From the NCBI GenBank assembly GCA_024743255.1, contig JANSWY010000001.1, positions 372,001 through 436,000 on the forward strand: a stretch of DNA of 64,000 nucleotides, in the 5' to 3' direction. Shown here in pieces: positions 53,739 to 62,472 of the stretch; position 1 is the stretch's first letter, and the number at the start of each line of letters is the position of its first letter. A model generated the notes under the pieces. It searched no databases, was not told where the DNA came from, and was given only the letters and a program-made list of their open reading frames with translations. The translations under genes were made by a program, and so were the position numbers. The DNA comes from a bacterium. Lineage in GTDB: Bacteria > Bacteroidota > Bacteroidia > Cytophagales > Cyclobacteriaceae.

Positions 53739-54503
53739 TCAGGGGTTATTATTGAGTACAGCCTTAAGTTCCTCTACAGAAAGAACAGGACTACTCCTAT
53801 GCAACATTGCATGGCAGTTTGGACAAACTGGTACAAGATCATTAATTGGATCAATTGTGTATTGATCTCCTATTTGAGCAATTGGGACTTTATGGTGTAC
53901 ATGGATAAATCCTTTACCAATTGAACCGTATTTTTCTTCAAAGTCTATATCGCAAACCTTACACTTTGGACCATGAAATTCAATACACTTTCTTCTGGCC
54001 AATGGATTTCTCTCGTACTTGTTTACAGTTATTTTTTTTCCTGTACCCTCGACAAGAAATTTGGAAGAGATTTCATTAGGACTTAGTTCTGGCCTCATGA
54101 GGTTTGTTGTTATTGAGGGAAATGTCCAAACAATTTTTACCGGTTGGGTATCTTCAAAATTATTTACAACAGCAGCACCTTCATAAATAAAGGCGTCTCT
54201 ATTCTCAGTCCGTGTAAATATATGGACAGCTCCATTTCTGTTTACATCTAAAATATCTCTGATTAGAGGTTGATTTATATTGGAGTTAGATTTTGCTTGC
54301 CAATGTAGCTGGTCACCATCCCAGTAGTTTGTATAATCATGTCCTGTTCTTCCCTCAGTACCTATATTAGCAAATATGTATATGTCATTATTATACTTTC
54401 TGTAACCCGTATCCCATGAACCTTTTTGTTTTGATTTGGAGACATTCAAGATTTCATAGATATCCTTTTTTGTATACTTATTTTCTATTTCAAAAACTTG
54501 CAC
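53739..54503 (-). CDS. HNH endonuclease with N-terminal DUF3427-like reader domain
   Basis: The 254-residue protein is the last gene of the four-gene operon. The N-terminal 130 residues (YTKKDIYEILNVS, then GTEGRTGHDYTNYWDGDQLH and HWQAKS) resemble DUF3427/PUA-type modules found in McrA-like and helicase-linked nucleases, where they may read modified DNA. The C-terminal HNH has Cys pairs CKVC (181-184) and CPNC (227-230), the HH dyad in HVHHKVP (203-204), Asn 221 and the final CHAMLH. All nuclease residues are intact. The gap to the upstream gene is 4 bases. It is the likely DNA-cleaving effector. Confidence 0.85.
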   Translation of the reverse strand: MQVFEIENKYTKKDIYEILNVSKSKQKGSWDTGYRKYNNDIYIFANIGTEGRTGHDYTNYWDGDQLHWQAKSNSNINQPLIRDILDVNRNGAVHIFTRTENRDAFIYEGAAVVNNFEDTQPVKIVWTFPSITTNLMRPELSPNEISSKFLVEGTGKKITVNKYERNPLARRKCIEFHGPKCKVCDIDFEEKYGSIGKGFIHVHHKVPIAQIGDQYTIDPINDLVPVCPNCHAMLHRSSPVLSVEELKAVLNNNP

Positions 54504-54507
54504 TTAT

Positions 54508-56163
54508 TTATTTCTTTTTGGCAAAATCAATTCCAACTCTTAGTGGATAGCCAAAGGCACGATTTGCGAGTCGTTGCGCATAATTTTCTTTAAGGCTTTC
54601 AATAAGGTGAAATTGTTCAGCTTTATTGTTAAAGCTAACGCCTACAATTCCATCTTTAACTTGGTTATTTTCTACGTAGAATGTTTTGGGCTTGCATTCA
54701 TGAGAAGAATTTTCCCAATATATCGCATCGATTACACCCTCAATTTCAACAAATGAAATAAACAAGCCATCAGTATTATCAAGAACCTTAAGCCGCGATT
54801 GGGAGCTATCATTCACTCTTACCCCTTCAATAAACCAGTATTGGTTATCAATTTTCTTTGGGTCTAAACAATCACAATGAGGAGTCACACATAGAAAAAA
54901 CCTGTCATCCCCTTCTTCTTTTGTTATTCGAAAGATGTCCCCAAAACGAATGAAATCTACTTCATTCCTTTCATCTGTATTAACTCTATTGTAAAAATGA
55001 TTTAACTTAAATAATTCATTGATAAATTTGTCTACTGCTTTAGAATCGGAGGAAGTGAAAGCGCTTTGACGTTTATTTCCATTTACTTTGTTGTAATATT
55101 CCTCAAGTGTCCCATATAATTTCAAGTCACTTTCATGAAGGTAAGAGGCAACTTGATCTTTTAGAATCTCTCTCAAAAAATCATAAAAGATGAAAGGATG
55201 GTCATCGTTTTTCAATTTGTGAAAGAAGAATGCCTCTTCACTTAAATCATCAAAATCTTTTCCTATAAATGCTGATTTCTCTCTAAACCTGTTTCTCATT
55301 TCTAAACCCATAAGAGATAGGAATATATTTTGCTCTCCTAGAAATGATTCAAGGAATGCATCATAAAGTTGATCCCCATGTATTTGTTCCTTTGTAAATA
55401 TTTTTACTATAGTATGATTAATGTAAAAAGTGTAGTCATCGTCTTTAGATGTTTTGAACACGTCGTTAGCAAAAGAGGTAAAGTTTGGTTGCTCTTTTAG
55501 AAGAGCTGTTCTCAGTTTATAAAAAATGTCGACTTTAGAATCTCCAGTTTTTAGAATTTTACGTTTCAATGGTTTATCAATTCCATATGCTTTACAGAAT
55601 GAGTGGATTTCTTGATCAACGTCTTCCAACTTTGCATTTACAATATTATTGATCAAAGTATCGAATTTTTCTTTTGAGCTGTCATTGTCATCAATTGACC
55701 AAAAATCGTCTAAATCCGTATCGGAAATGAGGTCTCTTAATTGAGCAATTTCTTCTTCTTTTGCTCTGCCTCTATAAAATCTATTTAACTCGTTTTTTAC
55801 AGTATCCTTCGCTTCTTTAGTATATATACAAATAAAGTGTAAACTTTTGACGTCAATTGCTTCCTCTAATATTTTTAAGGCGTCATCATGCTGCTCATCT
55901 TCCAGTTGCCAATCTAGGATCAGTAGATCCTTATTCTTTAAGTAGAACATTTTATCATCATCCCATCCTTTTTTGTTGTATTTAAAGGGATGTAATAGAC
56001 ATTGATTTTTTTTGAAATCATTGAACAATGCAATTGTTCTCTCCTGTTCATCTTTTAGACCCTCATCTTTTGTTGTAAAATTCTCAAGTGCGTGATCATC
56101 AATGAAAATAGCAGAACTGATTGTCTCTTTAATAATACTTTTTGCTACCGTTTCAAATGACAT
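54508..56163 (-). CDS. Receiver-like domain protein of the defence operon
   Basis: A 551-residue soluble protein. Its first 120 residues look like a response-regulator receiver: the acidic pair at 22-23 (SAIFIDDHA), an Asp at 84 in LLILDWQLEDE where the phospho-acceptor should be, and Thr 115 in FICIYTKE where the switch Thr sits. The conserved Lys is not obviously in place, so it may be an inactive or atypical receiver of the kind named Response_reg_2. The remaining 430 residues are unassigned, with a Cys/His patch FFLCVTPHCDCLDP near 425. It starts 7 bases after the ATPase gene and ends 4 before the HNH gene. Confidence 0.68.
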   Translation of the reverse strand: MSFETVAKSIIKETISSAIFIDDHALENFTTKDEGLKDEQERTIALFNDFKKNQCLLHPFKYNKKGWDDDKMFYLKNKDLLILDWQLEDEQHDDALKILEEAIDVKSLHFICIYTKEAKDTVKNELNRFYRGRAKEEEIAQLRDLISDTDLDDFWSIDDNDSSKEKFDTLINNIVNAKLEDVDQEIHSFCKAYGIDKPLKRKILKTGDSKVDIFYKLRTALLKEQPNFTSFANDVFKTSKDDDYTFYINHTIVKIFTKEQIHGDQLYDAFLESFLGEQNIFLSLMGLEMRNRFREKSAFIGKDFDDLSEEAFFFHKLKNDDHPFIFYDFLREILKDQVASYLHESDLKLYGTLEEYYNKVNGNKRQSAFTSSDSKAVDKFINELFKLNHFYNRVNTDERNEVDFIRFGDIFRITKEEGDDRFFLCVTPHCDCLDPKKIDNQYWFIEGVRVNDSSQSRLKVLDNTDGLFISFVEIEGVIDAIYWENSSHECKPKTFYVENNQVKDGIVGVSFNNKAEQFHLIESLKENYAQRLANRAFGYPLRVGIDFAKKK

Positions 56164-56170
56164 AATTAGT

Positions 56171-59101
56171 TTAATTTATTGGTTTTATAATGAATGAGGC
56201 ACCATTCAGTTGATTGTATTTAGGCTCGTTTGTGGCCAAAATGTCGTATCCTGCCGTGTTTAGTCCATCTTTGGATAAATACAACCCTATGCCTCTTCCT
56301 TTAGGTCTTCTTGTGTAAAAAAGTTCAAATATTTCCTCCAGGCTGGATTCTCTTATTCCTGGACCATTGTTGCAAATAATGATTGATTTTGTATCAATCT
56401 CATAATCCAATCTAATTTTGGGTTCTTCCGAGGATCTTATCCAATAAAGCGCGTTATTAATAACATTGACCAGAGCAGGTAGAAGAATTGATTCAAAAGT
56501 GTATGTTTCTGAGTTCCTGAATGATTCAGTTATTTCAATTGAGACTCCTTCATTATTAAATGTTTCTTCAAAAAAGTTATTCAAATAGTCTAGTATTTCA
56601 TTCCCCTTTATATATCTCTTGGTTCTTTTTGATTTTCGATATAATGGATTTAAAGATTGATACTTTGAGTCTAAATGCTCAAACGAGTTCTTCAAGTATT
56701 TAAAATGTTTTTGTGCTTCTTTGGTGTCATTTAAATACTTACCTATCTCAGATATTGAAGTGCTTAATTGACTATACATGGAATTAAGTTCATGATTTAT
56801 GATTTCTACAGCGATTCCAAGCTGAGCCATACTTCTAAAATCATCCAGCTCTTTCAATGCCTCCTCGTATTGATTTTTATATAATCCAACGAGAGCATCA
56901 TCATCGATATCGAAATTTAACCTAAGTATATGATCAGATTTTGCATCCAATAATTTTTGATATCTTAGTCGGAGATCTGAAAATTCCAATTCTAATTCTT
57001 CCAGGCTTTTCTGCAAAGCGGGCTTGGTTGGTTGGCTAGGTTTCAGCTTATTGTAGATCTCCTGAAGCATCCTTTTGTAGTCGCTTTCCGTTTTTTCGAA
57101 CTCTTTGTCTACATGTTTAAAACCACTCTTAAAGTCTTCTTTACTCTTTGCAGTGATGGCATCTATCAATGATATATAGTTCTGGAATTTATTTTCATAT
57201 TCATTGATGAGTTCCTCTTCTTCTAGCTTTTTTATTGCAGTGTTTCTTAAGTCATGTATTGTTGAAAAATCCTTACTTTTAGTTTCATAGATATCAATCA
57301 CTTTATAAAAAGCCTCTTGCTCACGAGAGTTCATTTTGAATCTCTTTGGCTTTTGAGGTTCCAGACTTTCCATTTCACTTATAAGAATATCTACCTGTCG
57401 CAGAAGCTCTTTTATATCCAAATAAATTATATGAGTTTGAGAAACCTTTTGTTTCAATTGATCATATAGATTGTCGAACCTCTCGCCAATTGATGCCAAT
57501 TGATAAGGAGTGTTTTTCAGGTTTTCTTTAAACTGTTTCCTTTCGGCGCTTTCTTTCTTTTTCTCTTCAGCAGCCGTCGCTTTTGCATCTTTTAAATCTT
57601 TCAGTTGTCTCTGTTTCAGATCTTGTTTGGCTTTAGTCCCAAAATATTCTCTAGCTAAATCGCCAAACAGACCTTGCAAATCAACCCTGAACTCTCTAAA
57701 AGCTGCATTATTTATAAACCCTTCTCTACCTGCCTTATCTCTTAAGTTTTGATTCTCATTTCTTGTGAGTTCTATATAGCCAAACATTCGTCTGTAACTA
57801 AAGAAATAGTAACCAACACCTTTTGATCTTTTTTCTTCAAATTCCAGAAAATCTGCTGAAGGTCTACCATATGGTAATACTCTTAGATCATCTCGATATA
57901 TGTATAACCCCCCTGATGCCTTTAGTTTATAGTTGTAATAATTAAAAACGGAATCTTCAAGCGATGTTTCTAGTTTTCCAGGGACATATCCAAGTTTCAA
58001 TTTGAATTTCCCATAAGAGGTTTTCCTATTACCGGGTCTATTGGATCGGTATGTATACCCTTTTATAGTCTCATTGTATACTCTGATTTTTCCTTCGAAT
58101 GTGCCGAATTCGTCAAACTCACCCTCAATCAAGTGGTCACAATTTTCAAAGTCATCTGAATTAAAAAATGCACTGCTTTCATTAATATCTCTCTCGCCAG
58201 TTTTATCTTTCAATATAAAAGATGTATTGATTTCATATTGGTCTGGGTCAAATTTGAACTCATTGTAAAACCCTACTAGACCTGTTCTAATTTCATCGAC
58301 AGAATTAATATCCACATCATCAGCATTATTCTTTTGATTATTCCACTTTTTCAAAAGGTGGAATTGCTCATCAGGTTGAAAGACAATGAATTTGGTACCA
58401 TGGATATTATTTGAGTCTCCGATTAAATCAGCTATAACTTCATCTTCGAAGAATTCAGGAATGTTAATGCTATTGGTATCCTGAATTATTTGATCCATCA
58501 ACACTTGTTGATCAGACCAAGGCTTTTGTTTTTTGGCAGCTTCTTCTTCATCGTCATCCAAAAAATTTGATAAAAATTCTTTTCTTAAATTCTTGAAAAC
58601 ACTATCAAAGTCATTAAGGCTTGGAATGCTTTCAATTGGAATGTTAACATCATCTAGAAATAAGTTATAGTTTTCCAAAGTCCTCCAATCAAAATATAGC
58701 GCTTGAAGAGGATGGCCTATTTTTTTTGTTAACATTAACATTGGTGATCCAAGGTAAGCCACAGAAAGTCTACCAATTCCTTTTTCTCCCATAATGGGTC
58801 TAGGCTTTTTCCACAAAGTTTCCTCTCCTTCTGTAGGTAATTCACCTCTGCTTTTTGAATCGGTACCTAGTACTAGCCACTTCTTTTGTAAATCGCCACT
58901 AGACATGCCTTTCCCATCATCACTTAACACGAAAAATGGTGTTTCAACATCCTCGTACCCTTCAGTATAGAGAACTGCTCCCAAGTTGCTAGCATAGGCG
59001 TCATACCCATTTTTCCATAGTTCACTTATGGCTGTGGGGAGGTCCGCAATTTGGCCCTTCCCGAGTAAATCAACTGCTCTTGCTTTTGTCCTAAATTGCA
59101 T
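56171..59101 (-). CDS. Double GHKL ATPase: MORC/MutL-like N-terminus, histidine-kinase-like C-terminus
   Basis: The 976-residue protein has two ATP-binding modules. The first (about 1-350) has N-box AISELWKNGYDAYA (E27, N31, D34), G1 LSDDGKGMS (61-66) and G2 GEKGIGRLS (105-112), as in MORC, MutL and Hsp90. A long coiled coil fills about 480-760. The second has a DHp-like IINHELNSMYS (His near 770), N-box NVINNALYWI (about 880), G1 NNGPGI and G2 GRGIGLYLSK, the order of a sensor kinase. It overlaps the methyltransferase by 11 bases. Related GHKL ATPases are known in restriction-modification loci (Iyer and Aravind); a kinase module fused behind one is unusual. Confidence 0.85.
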   Translation of the reverse strand: MQFRTKARAVDLLGKGQIADLPTAISELWKNGYDAYASNLGAVLYTEGYEDVETPFFVLSDDGKGMSSGDLQKKWLVLGTDSKSRGELPTEGEETLWKKPRPIMGEKGIGRLSVAYLGSPMLMLTKKIGHPLQALYFDWRTLENYNLFLDDVNIPIESIPSLNDFDSVFKNLRKEFLSNFLDDDEEEAAKKQKPWSDQQVLMDQIIQDTNSINIPEFFEDEVIADLIGDSNNIHGTKFIVFQPDEQFHLLKKWNNQKNNADDVDINSVDEIRTGLVGFYNEFKFDPDQYEINTSFILKDKTGERDINESSAFFNSDDFENCDHLIEGEFDEFGTFEGKIRVYNETIKGYTYRSNRPGNRKTSYGKFKLKLGYVPGKLETSLEDSVFNYYNYKLKASGGLYIYRDDLRVLPYGRPSADFLEFEEKRSKGVGYYFFSYRRMFGYIELTRNENQNLRDKAGREGFINNAAFREFRVDLQGLFGDLAREYFGTKAKQDLKQRQLKDLKDAKATAAEEKKKESAERKQFKENLKNTPYQLASIGERFDNLYDQLKQKVSQTHIIYLDIKELLRQVDILISEMESLEPQKPKRFKMNSREQEAFYKVIDIYETKSKDFSTIHDLRNTAIKKLEEEELINEYENKFQNYISLIDAITAKSKEDFKSGFKHVDKEFEKTESDYKRMLQEIYNKLKPSQPTKPALQKSLEELELEFSDLRLRYQKLLDAKSDHILRLNFDIDDDALVGLYKNQYEEALKELDDFRSMAQLGIAVEIINHELNSMYSQLSTSISEIGKYLNDTKEAQKHFKYLKNSFEHLDSKYQSLNPLYRKSKRTKRYIKGNEILDYLNNFFEETFNNEGVSIEITESFRNSETYTFESILLPALVNVINNALYWIRSSEEPKIRLDYEIDTKSIIICNNGPGIRESSLEEIFELFYTRRPKGRGIGLYLSKDGLNTAGYDILATNEPKYNQLNGASFIIKPIN

Positions 59102-60257
59102 TTCTATGGGTTTGAATTAGTCTAAGACCTATTTGTTCTGCCAACTTTGGTGGAACTGCATTTCCAATCATTTTAGCAATGGTTCCTTGACTGTCTGAGT
59201 AAAAAATGTAGTCCAATGGAAAGCTTTGAATCACGGCACCCTCTCTTAGAGAGATTGCCCTGTTTTGTTCTGGGTGTCCGTATCTACCATTTGAATAACT
59301 TACGAATTTTGTAGTGATTGTTGGAGCAGGTTCATACCAGCTCATTCGTCCGTAAACATCGTAGTGTCCATCGTGTGTTTGATAGCATGTTGGTTGTAAT
59401 TCATCGGGCCATGATCGTCTATCACCCCCATCATGAGGAGTTCTAACAATTCGCATTAAATTGATTTCTCTCAGCTCAGCAGCGCTGTGCTTAAACTCGC
59501 TATCATCTTGGTGTCCTGCTTCGATAGGTGGAAATACCGAATGATTACCAATTGCTTCATGTACCGTTATGATATTTTCTGTATCAGGTTCTGGAAGGTT
59601 AATTTGTTTTTTTAGACGTGTGGCTATTAATATATATCTCCTTCTACTTTGGGGTACACCATAGTGTTTAGCATTTAGCACATCTTCATCAAAAACATAT
59701 CCTTCTTCATTGAGAAATTCTTTGAATTGTTCCAGAGGACTTCCTGCCTTTCTATCCAAACCAGGAACATTTTCTACAAAAACATAACCAGGTCTAAAGT
59801 ACTCGACAAATTCTCTGAAATCCTCCAATAAGAGTCGCGTTTCTTTAGACTTTGTTTTATCAGTTTTTATGTTTGAATAGTACTGACATGGACTACAGCC
59901 TACAAAAACTAAGTTTCGTTGATTCCTTCTAATCCCAAAAAATTTGCCCATTTTCTTTTTGTCCAGATTAGAAACATCGGCATGCAAAAATTTGGCATTG
60001 TTATTTTTTTCATAGGTCTCTTTACAAGACGAATCGATATCAATACCTCCGATAACTTCAATACCTGCTTGGTTGAACCCACAACTCACTCCCCCTGCTG
60101 AACAGAAAAAATCGACAGCTTTTAGTGTATTACTACTCATTAATTCCGCTTTCCAATTAACCCTATGATTTTTTTGAGTTAAAGATAAGTAAATACTCTC
60201 TGCTTTGGGATCAGACAGCAACCCCAAATTCTTCTTGGAATCAAGATTATTCAACAT
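59091..60257 (-). CDS. C5-cytosine DNA methyltransferase
   Basis: The 388 residues contain the full set of motifs: I at 49-61 (DFFCSAGGVSCGF), IV with the catalytic Cys 124 in VGCSPCQYYS, VI with ENV at 162-164, VIII with QSRRRYILIATR near 203-214, a target-recognition region in about 235-340, and IX/X with GNAVPPKLAEQIG near 368. It methylates cytosine C5 in a sequence that cannot be read from here. The start may instead be the ATG at 60140 (MSSNTLKAVDFF), because the first 39 residues have no family match. It is the first gene of the operon and overlaps the ATPase gene by 11 bases. Confidence 0.95.
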   Translation of the reverse strand: MLNNLDSKKNLGLLSDPKAESIYLSLTQKNHRVNWKAELMSSNTLKAVDFFCSAGGVSCGFNQAGIEVIGGIDIDSSCKETYEKNNNAKFLHADVSNLDKKKMGKFFGIRRNQRNLVFVGCSPCQYYSNIKTDKTKSKETRLLLEDFREFVEYFRPGYVFVENVPGLDRKAGSPLEQFKEFLNEEGYVFDEDVLNAKHYGVPQSRRRYILIATRLKKQINLPEPDTENIITVHEAIGNHSVFPPIEAGHQDDSEFKHSAAELREINLMRIVRTPHDGGDRRSWPDELQPTCYQTHDGHYDVYGRMSWYEPAPTITTKFVSYSNGRYGHPEQNRAISLREGAVIQSFPLDYIFYSDSQGTIAKMIGNAVPPKLAEQIGLRLIQTHRNAI

Positions 60258-60420
60258 ATAGACCGACCAATTAATTCTACAATATCTTGAAATGAGATTA
60301 AACTGGCAATACCTGATTATCGGTATTTCCCAAAAAACTCTGTTTCATTCTCAGTTTTCTCCCAAAAACCCACCCAAACCCCAATCCGTTAAACCAAATA
60401 ACCATCAATGTCTATCAACC

Positions 60421-60612
60421 ATGATAATCAAACCCCCTTTCTACAACAATTGGCGAGCTTTCTTTCATTTTTTGGGAGAGGTGGTGTCGGTTCTATTGGC
60501 GTTTGCTGTGATTATTGGATTGATCTATTTCACATCTATCCGCAAAACCAATCAATCGCCAGAAAGAAGCACCACTGAACAAGTTCAAACCTCTAAACCT
60601 CATCACCCATGA
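60421..60612 (+). CDS. Small membrane protein
   Basis: From the ATG at 60421 the product has 63 residues with one membrane helix (about 14-37, FHFLGEVVSVLLAFAVIIGL) and a short Ser/Gln-rich tail. An open frame extends upstream to 60292 but only codes for a Pro/Asn-rich stretch without a start context. Its stop overlaps the next ATG (ATGA), so the two genes are coupled. No family recognised. Confidence 0.6.
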   Translation: MIIKPPFYNNWRAFFHFLGEVVSVLLAFAVIIGLIYFTSIRKTNQSPERSTTEQVQTSKPHHP

Positions 60613-61037
60613 AAAACAATAACTCCTGGCTCCATTTTCAGCTTCAATACTTCAGATATGTAGGCAATTTTCTGGTCTACTCAGTAATGATATTGCTCAC
60701 TGTAGCAGTATTCTATTATAAATTCACCCCCAGCGAAGGGCCGGAGGAAGACGTCAAGTCAATACAATACAAAGGCCGTACCACCGGCATAATCACCTCC
60801 GCAGAACCCCACACCGGCATGAAACAAAACCAATACGGCACCAGAATCACCACAAACTATTTCATTGTGACTTACCAGTATCAGGTAGGAGATAGTGTTT
60901 ACAATGGCTCGGATCAGTTGAGGAATACCCAGGTTTTGGCCAGGGAAGTTGAGAGGTTGCGTGGTAACGGGTTTCGGGATAGTGTGGTTGTTAGGTATGA
61001 CAAAAAGGAGGTTCAGAGGAGTGTGGTAGAGCTTTGA
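60609..61037 (+). CDS. Membrane protein with extracytoplasmic beta domain (DUF3592-like)
   Basis: The 142 residues have one membrane helix (about 18-38) followed by a beta-rich domain with GRTTGIITSAEPHT, YFIVTYQYQVGDSVYNGS and SVVVRYDKKEVQRS, the pattern of DUF3592-like proteins, which carry one or two helices and this beta domain. The function is unknown. It overlaps the preceding small gene by four bases and so forms an operon with it. Confidence 0.7.
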   Translation: MKNNNSWLHFQLQYFRYVGNFLVYSVMILLTVAVFYYKFTPSEGPEEDVKSIQYKGRTTGIITSAEPHTGMKQNQYGTRITTNYFIVTYQYQVGDSVYNGSDQLRNTQVLAREVERLRGNGFRDSVVVRYDKKEVQRSVVEL

Positions 61038-61088
61038 TCTATAATAACCTCCATCTCCAAACCACGTTATACCTCATTCACACAAATC

Positions 61089-61220
61089 ATGATCATCATC
61101 GAATTCTTAGTACAGTTCATTTTAGAGATAATCGGACAACTGGTCTTTGACCTGATCTTCTCAGGGATTGGCAAAATCATTAAAATATTTTTTGAAGTTG
61201 TAAGGAAACTGTTTTCTTGA
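61089..61220 (+). CDS. Very small hydrophobic protein (43 residues)
   Basis: ATG at 61089, TGA at 61218-61220. The 43 residues (MIIIEFLVQFILEIIGQLVF, then DLIFSGIGKIIKIFFEVVRK) are almost entirely apolar with a few charges, the shape of a single membrane helix or an amphipathic peptide. It lies 51 bases after the DUF3592-like gene. Real coding status is likely because of this regular composition but cannot be proven from the sequence alone. Confidence 0.5.
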   Translation: MIIIEFLVQFILEIIGQLVFDLIFSGIGKIIKIFFEVVRKLFS

Positions 61221-61313
61221 GATAATTCATTCCCCCTTTGTGGGTGCAGGGGTGTTATAAACCAATAGGATTTCCAGCCCAAAACCTACATCTTACAGCA
61301 AAATTCATAAACC

Positions 61314-61778
61314 ATGAAAGAGAAATTAGAAGCTATCTTCAAAATAGAGGACCCGGCTGATGCGGCTGTTGAAATTGCAGGTCTTGTTTGGGATAAGGTA
61401 CCGGGAGGAGAGGATTTAACTGTATTGAAGGACTTTGAGAGAGATATTCTATACCTGGATCTCCTGGAAGGTCAGGTGCTTAATGGAGGTTTTGATCAAT
61501 ATTTTTTCAATAGCTCTGGTGAATTTGCTCATGAGACTTTGGCAACTCTTCAAAATCGGGGGCTTCCATATTTTGCTGATCTATTGGAAAAGGCCATTAA
61601 ACTATTTCCGGTTCTACCAATTCCAAAAAACACGATGATAAGAAGAGATGCTATGGAAGAGGTTTCAGAAAAAGTGGAAGAGCAATGGGACAATCTGGAT
61701 GACCTGTTTTATGAAAAACCACACGAGCTTTCATCGGCCATTGTCAAAATTGCCAAATCATATATGAACGACTTCTAA
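61314..61778 (+). CDS. DMP19-family (DUF4375) protein
   Basis: The 154-residue soluble protein shows the signature phrase GQVLNGGFDQYFFNSSGE (about 54-71) of DMP19/DUF4375 proteins, with the helical ETLATLQNRGLPYFADLLEK after it. The family has been linked to DNA-mimic or immunity functions in a few cases, but for most members nothing is known. One base separates its stop from a tiny gene, so the two may be co-translated. Confidence 0.85.
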   Translation: MKEKLEAIFKIEDPADAAVEIAGLVWDKVPGGEDLTVLKDFERDILYLDLLEGQVLNGGFDQYFFNSSGEFAHETLATLQNRGLPYFADLLEKAIKLFPVLPIPKNTMIRRDAMEEVSEKVEEQWDNLDDLFYEKPHELSSAIVKIAKSYMNDF

Positions 61779-61779
61779 A

Positions 61780-61932
61780 ATGTCCAGATACATAGGATCC
61801 TACTTCAGCAGTAAATCAATATCCAGATTGGCAACTGGTGATAGTTTGAGGTTAGAAGTCTCACTAAATAGCCCAGGAAAGTATAAGGTGGTTGGTTATT
61901 TCAAAGGTGGTGTTTTCATAGAGGTGGATTAA
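61780..61932 (+). CDS. Small protein directly after the DMP19 gene (50 residues)
   Basis: ATG at 61780, one base after the DMP19 stop; TAA at 61930-61932. The 50 residues (MSRYIGSYFSSKSISRLATG and SPGKYKVVGYFKGGVFIEVD) have two or three beta strands and no signal. The tight spacing favours a real gene that is translated with DMP19. No family recognised. Confidence 0.55.
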   Translation: MSRYIGSYFSSKSISRLATGDSLRLEVSLNSPGKYKVVGYFKGGVFIEVD

Positions 61933-61945
61933 TAGCTCAATATTA

Positions 61946-62238
61946 CCTCGCGAACCGTTATTCCTGACGAAGTGAAACGGAGATCAGGATTCTCGCTGTG
62001 TCCGCCGAAGCTTAAGCGAAGGAGGGCACTCACGAAATCCGTGACCTCAAACCATTGATGGGATTCCGGATATTTCCTCCGCTTCTCTCCAGAAATTCCG
62101 GAATGACGTTTCGTTGGATTAATCATTGAGATTGTTATTCCCCTTAGGGGCGCAGGGGTGTTGAGGGTCGGGTCTGCAAGCACCTCACCCCGGCCCTCTC
62201 CTCAAGGAAAAGGTGCCTGAATGGCGGATGAGGTGAAT
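61946..62238. repeat. Compound repeat module, copy 1
   Basis: About 293 bases of repeats: TTCCTGACGAAGTG...TCAGGATTC, a REP-like hairpin (62000-62027), ATTCCGG/CCGGAAT parts, CCCCTTAGGGGCGCAGGGG and CACCTCACCCC to ATGAGGTGAAT. The same order occurs at 63352-63749 with a few inserts. The pair flanks the 62603-63244 gene. Confidence 0.8.
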
Positions 62239-62472
62239 CCCCTGCACAAACCCCTCAATGCATTACATAAACCGCTCTATACACTGCATAGCCCGCTCGA
62301 TGCTCTGCATAGTCTGCTCTATTCATTGCATAGTCCGCTCGATGGTCTGCATAAAGCGCTCGATACACTGCATAAGCTGCTCGATGCTCTGCATAAACCC
62401 CTCGATGCATTGCACAAGGTGCTCGATGGTCTGCATAAGCCGCTCGATGCGCTGCACAAAATACTATTCTGA
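62221..62472 (+). CDS. Possible small heptad-repeat protein encoded by a 21-bp array
   Basis: The open frame of 83 residues is built of seven-residue units of the form LHKPLDx, with Leu every fourth and third position, as in a coiled coil. A purine-rich AAGGAAAAGG precedes the ATG by seven bases. The frame comes from an array of 21-bp units, a multiple of three, so open length alone is weak evidence. In the second repeat module the same start leads to a stop after Leu-His, so the frame is not conserved between the copies. I regard it as possible, not established. Confidence 0.3.
   Translation: MADEVNPLHKPLNALHKPLYTLHSPLDALHSLLYSLHSPLDGLHKALDTLHKLLDALHKPLDALHKVLDGLHKPLDALHKILF
62242..62472. 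repeat. 11-copy tandem array of 21-bp units
   Basis: Units of exactly 21 bases begin at 62242 and every 21 bases thereafter up to 62452. The consensus begins CTGCATAA and continues with a GCTCGATG core; units differ at several positions. The array follows directly on the compound repeat module. A three-unit version is at 63753-63815. Confidence 0.9.

Noticed and set aside
53739..60257. Classic type II restriction-modification system
   Set aside because: The nuclease is not next to the methyltransferase and two extra regulatory genes lie between them, so a simple type II pair does not fit.
62242..62472. Possible CRISPR array or plasmid iterons
   Set aside because: Units are contiguous without spacers; there is no replication gene nearby, so iterons are unlikely.
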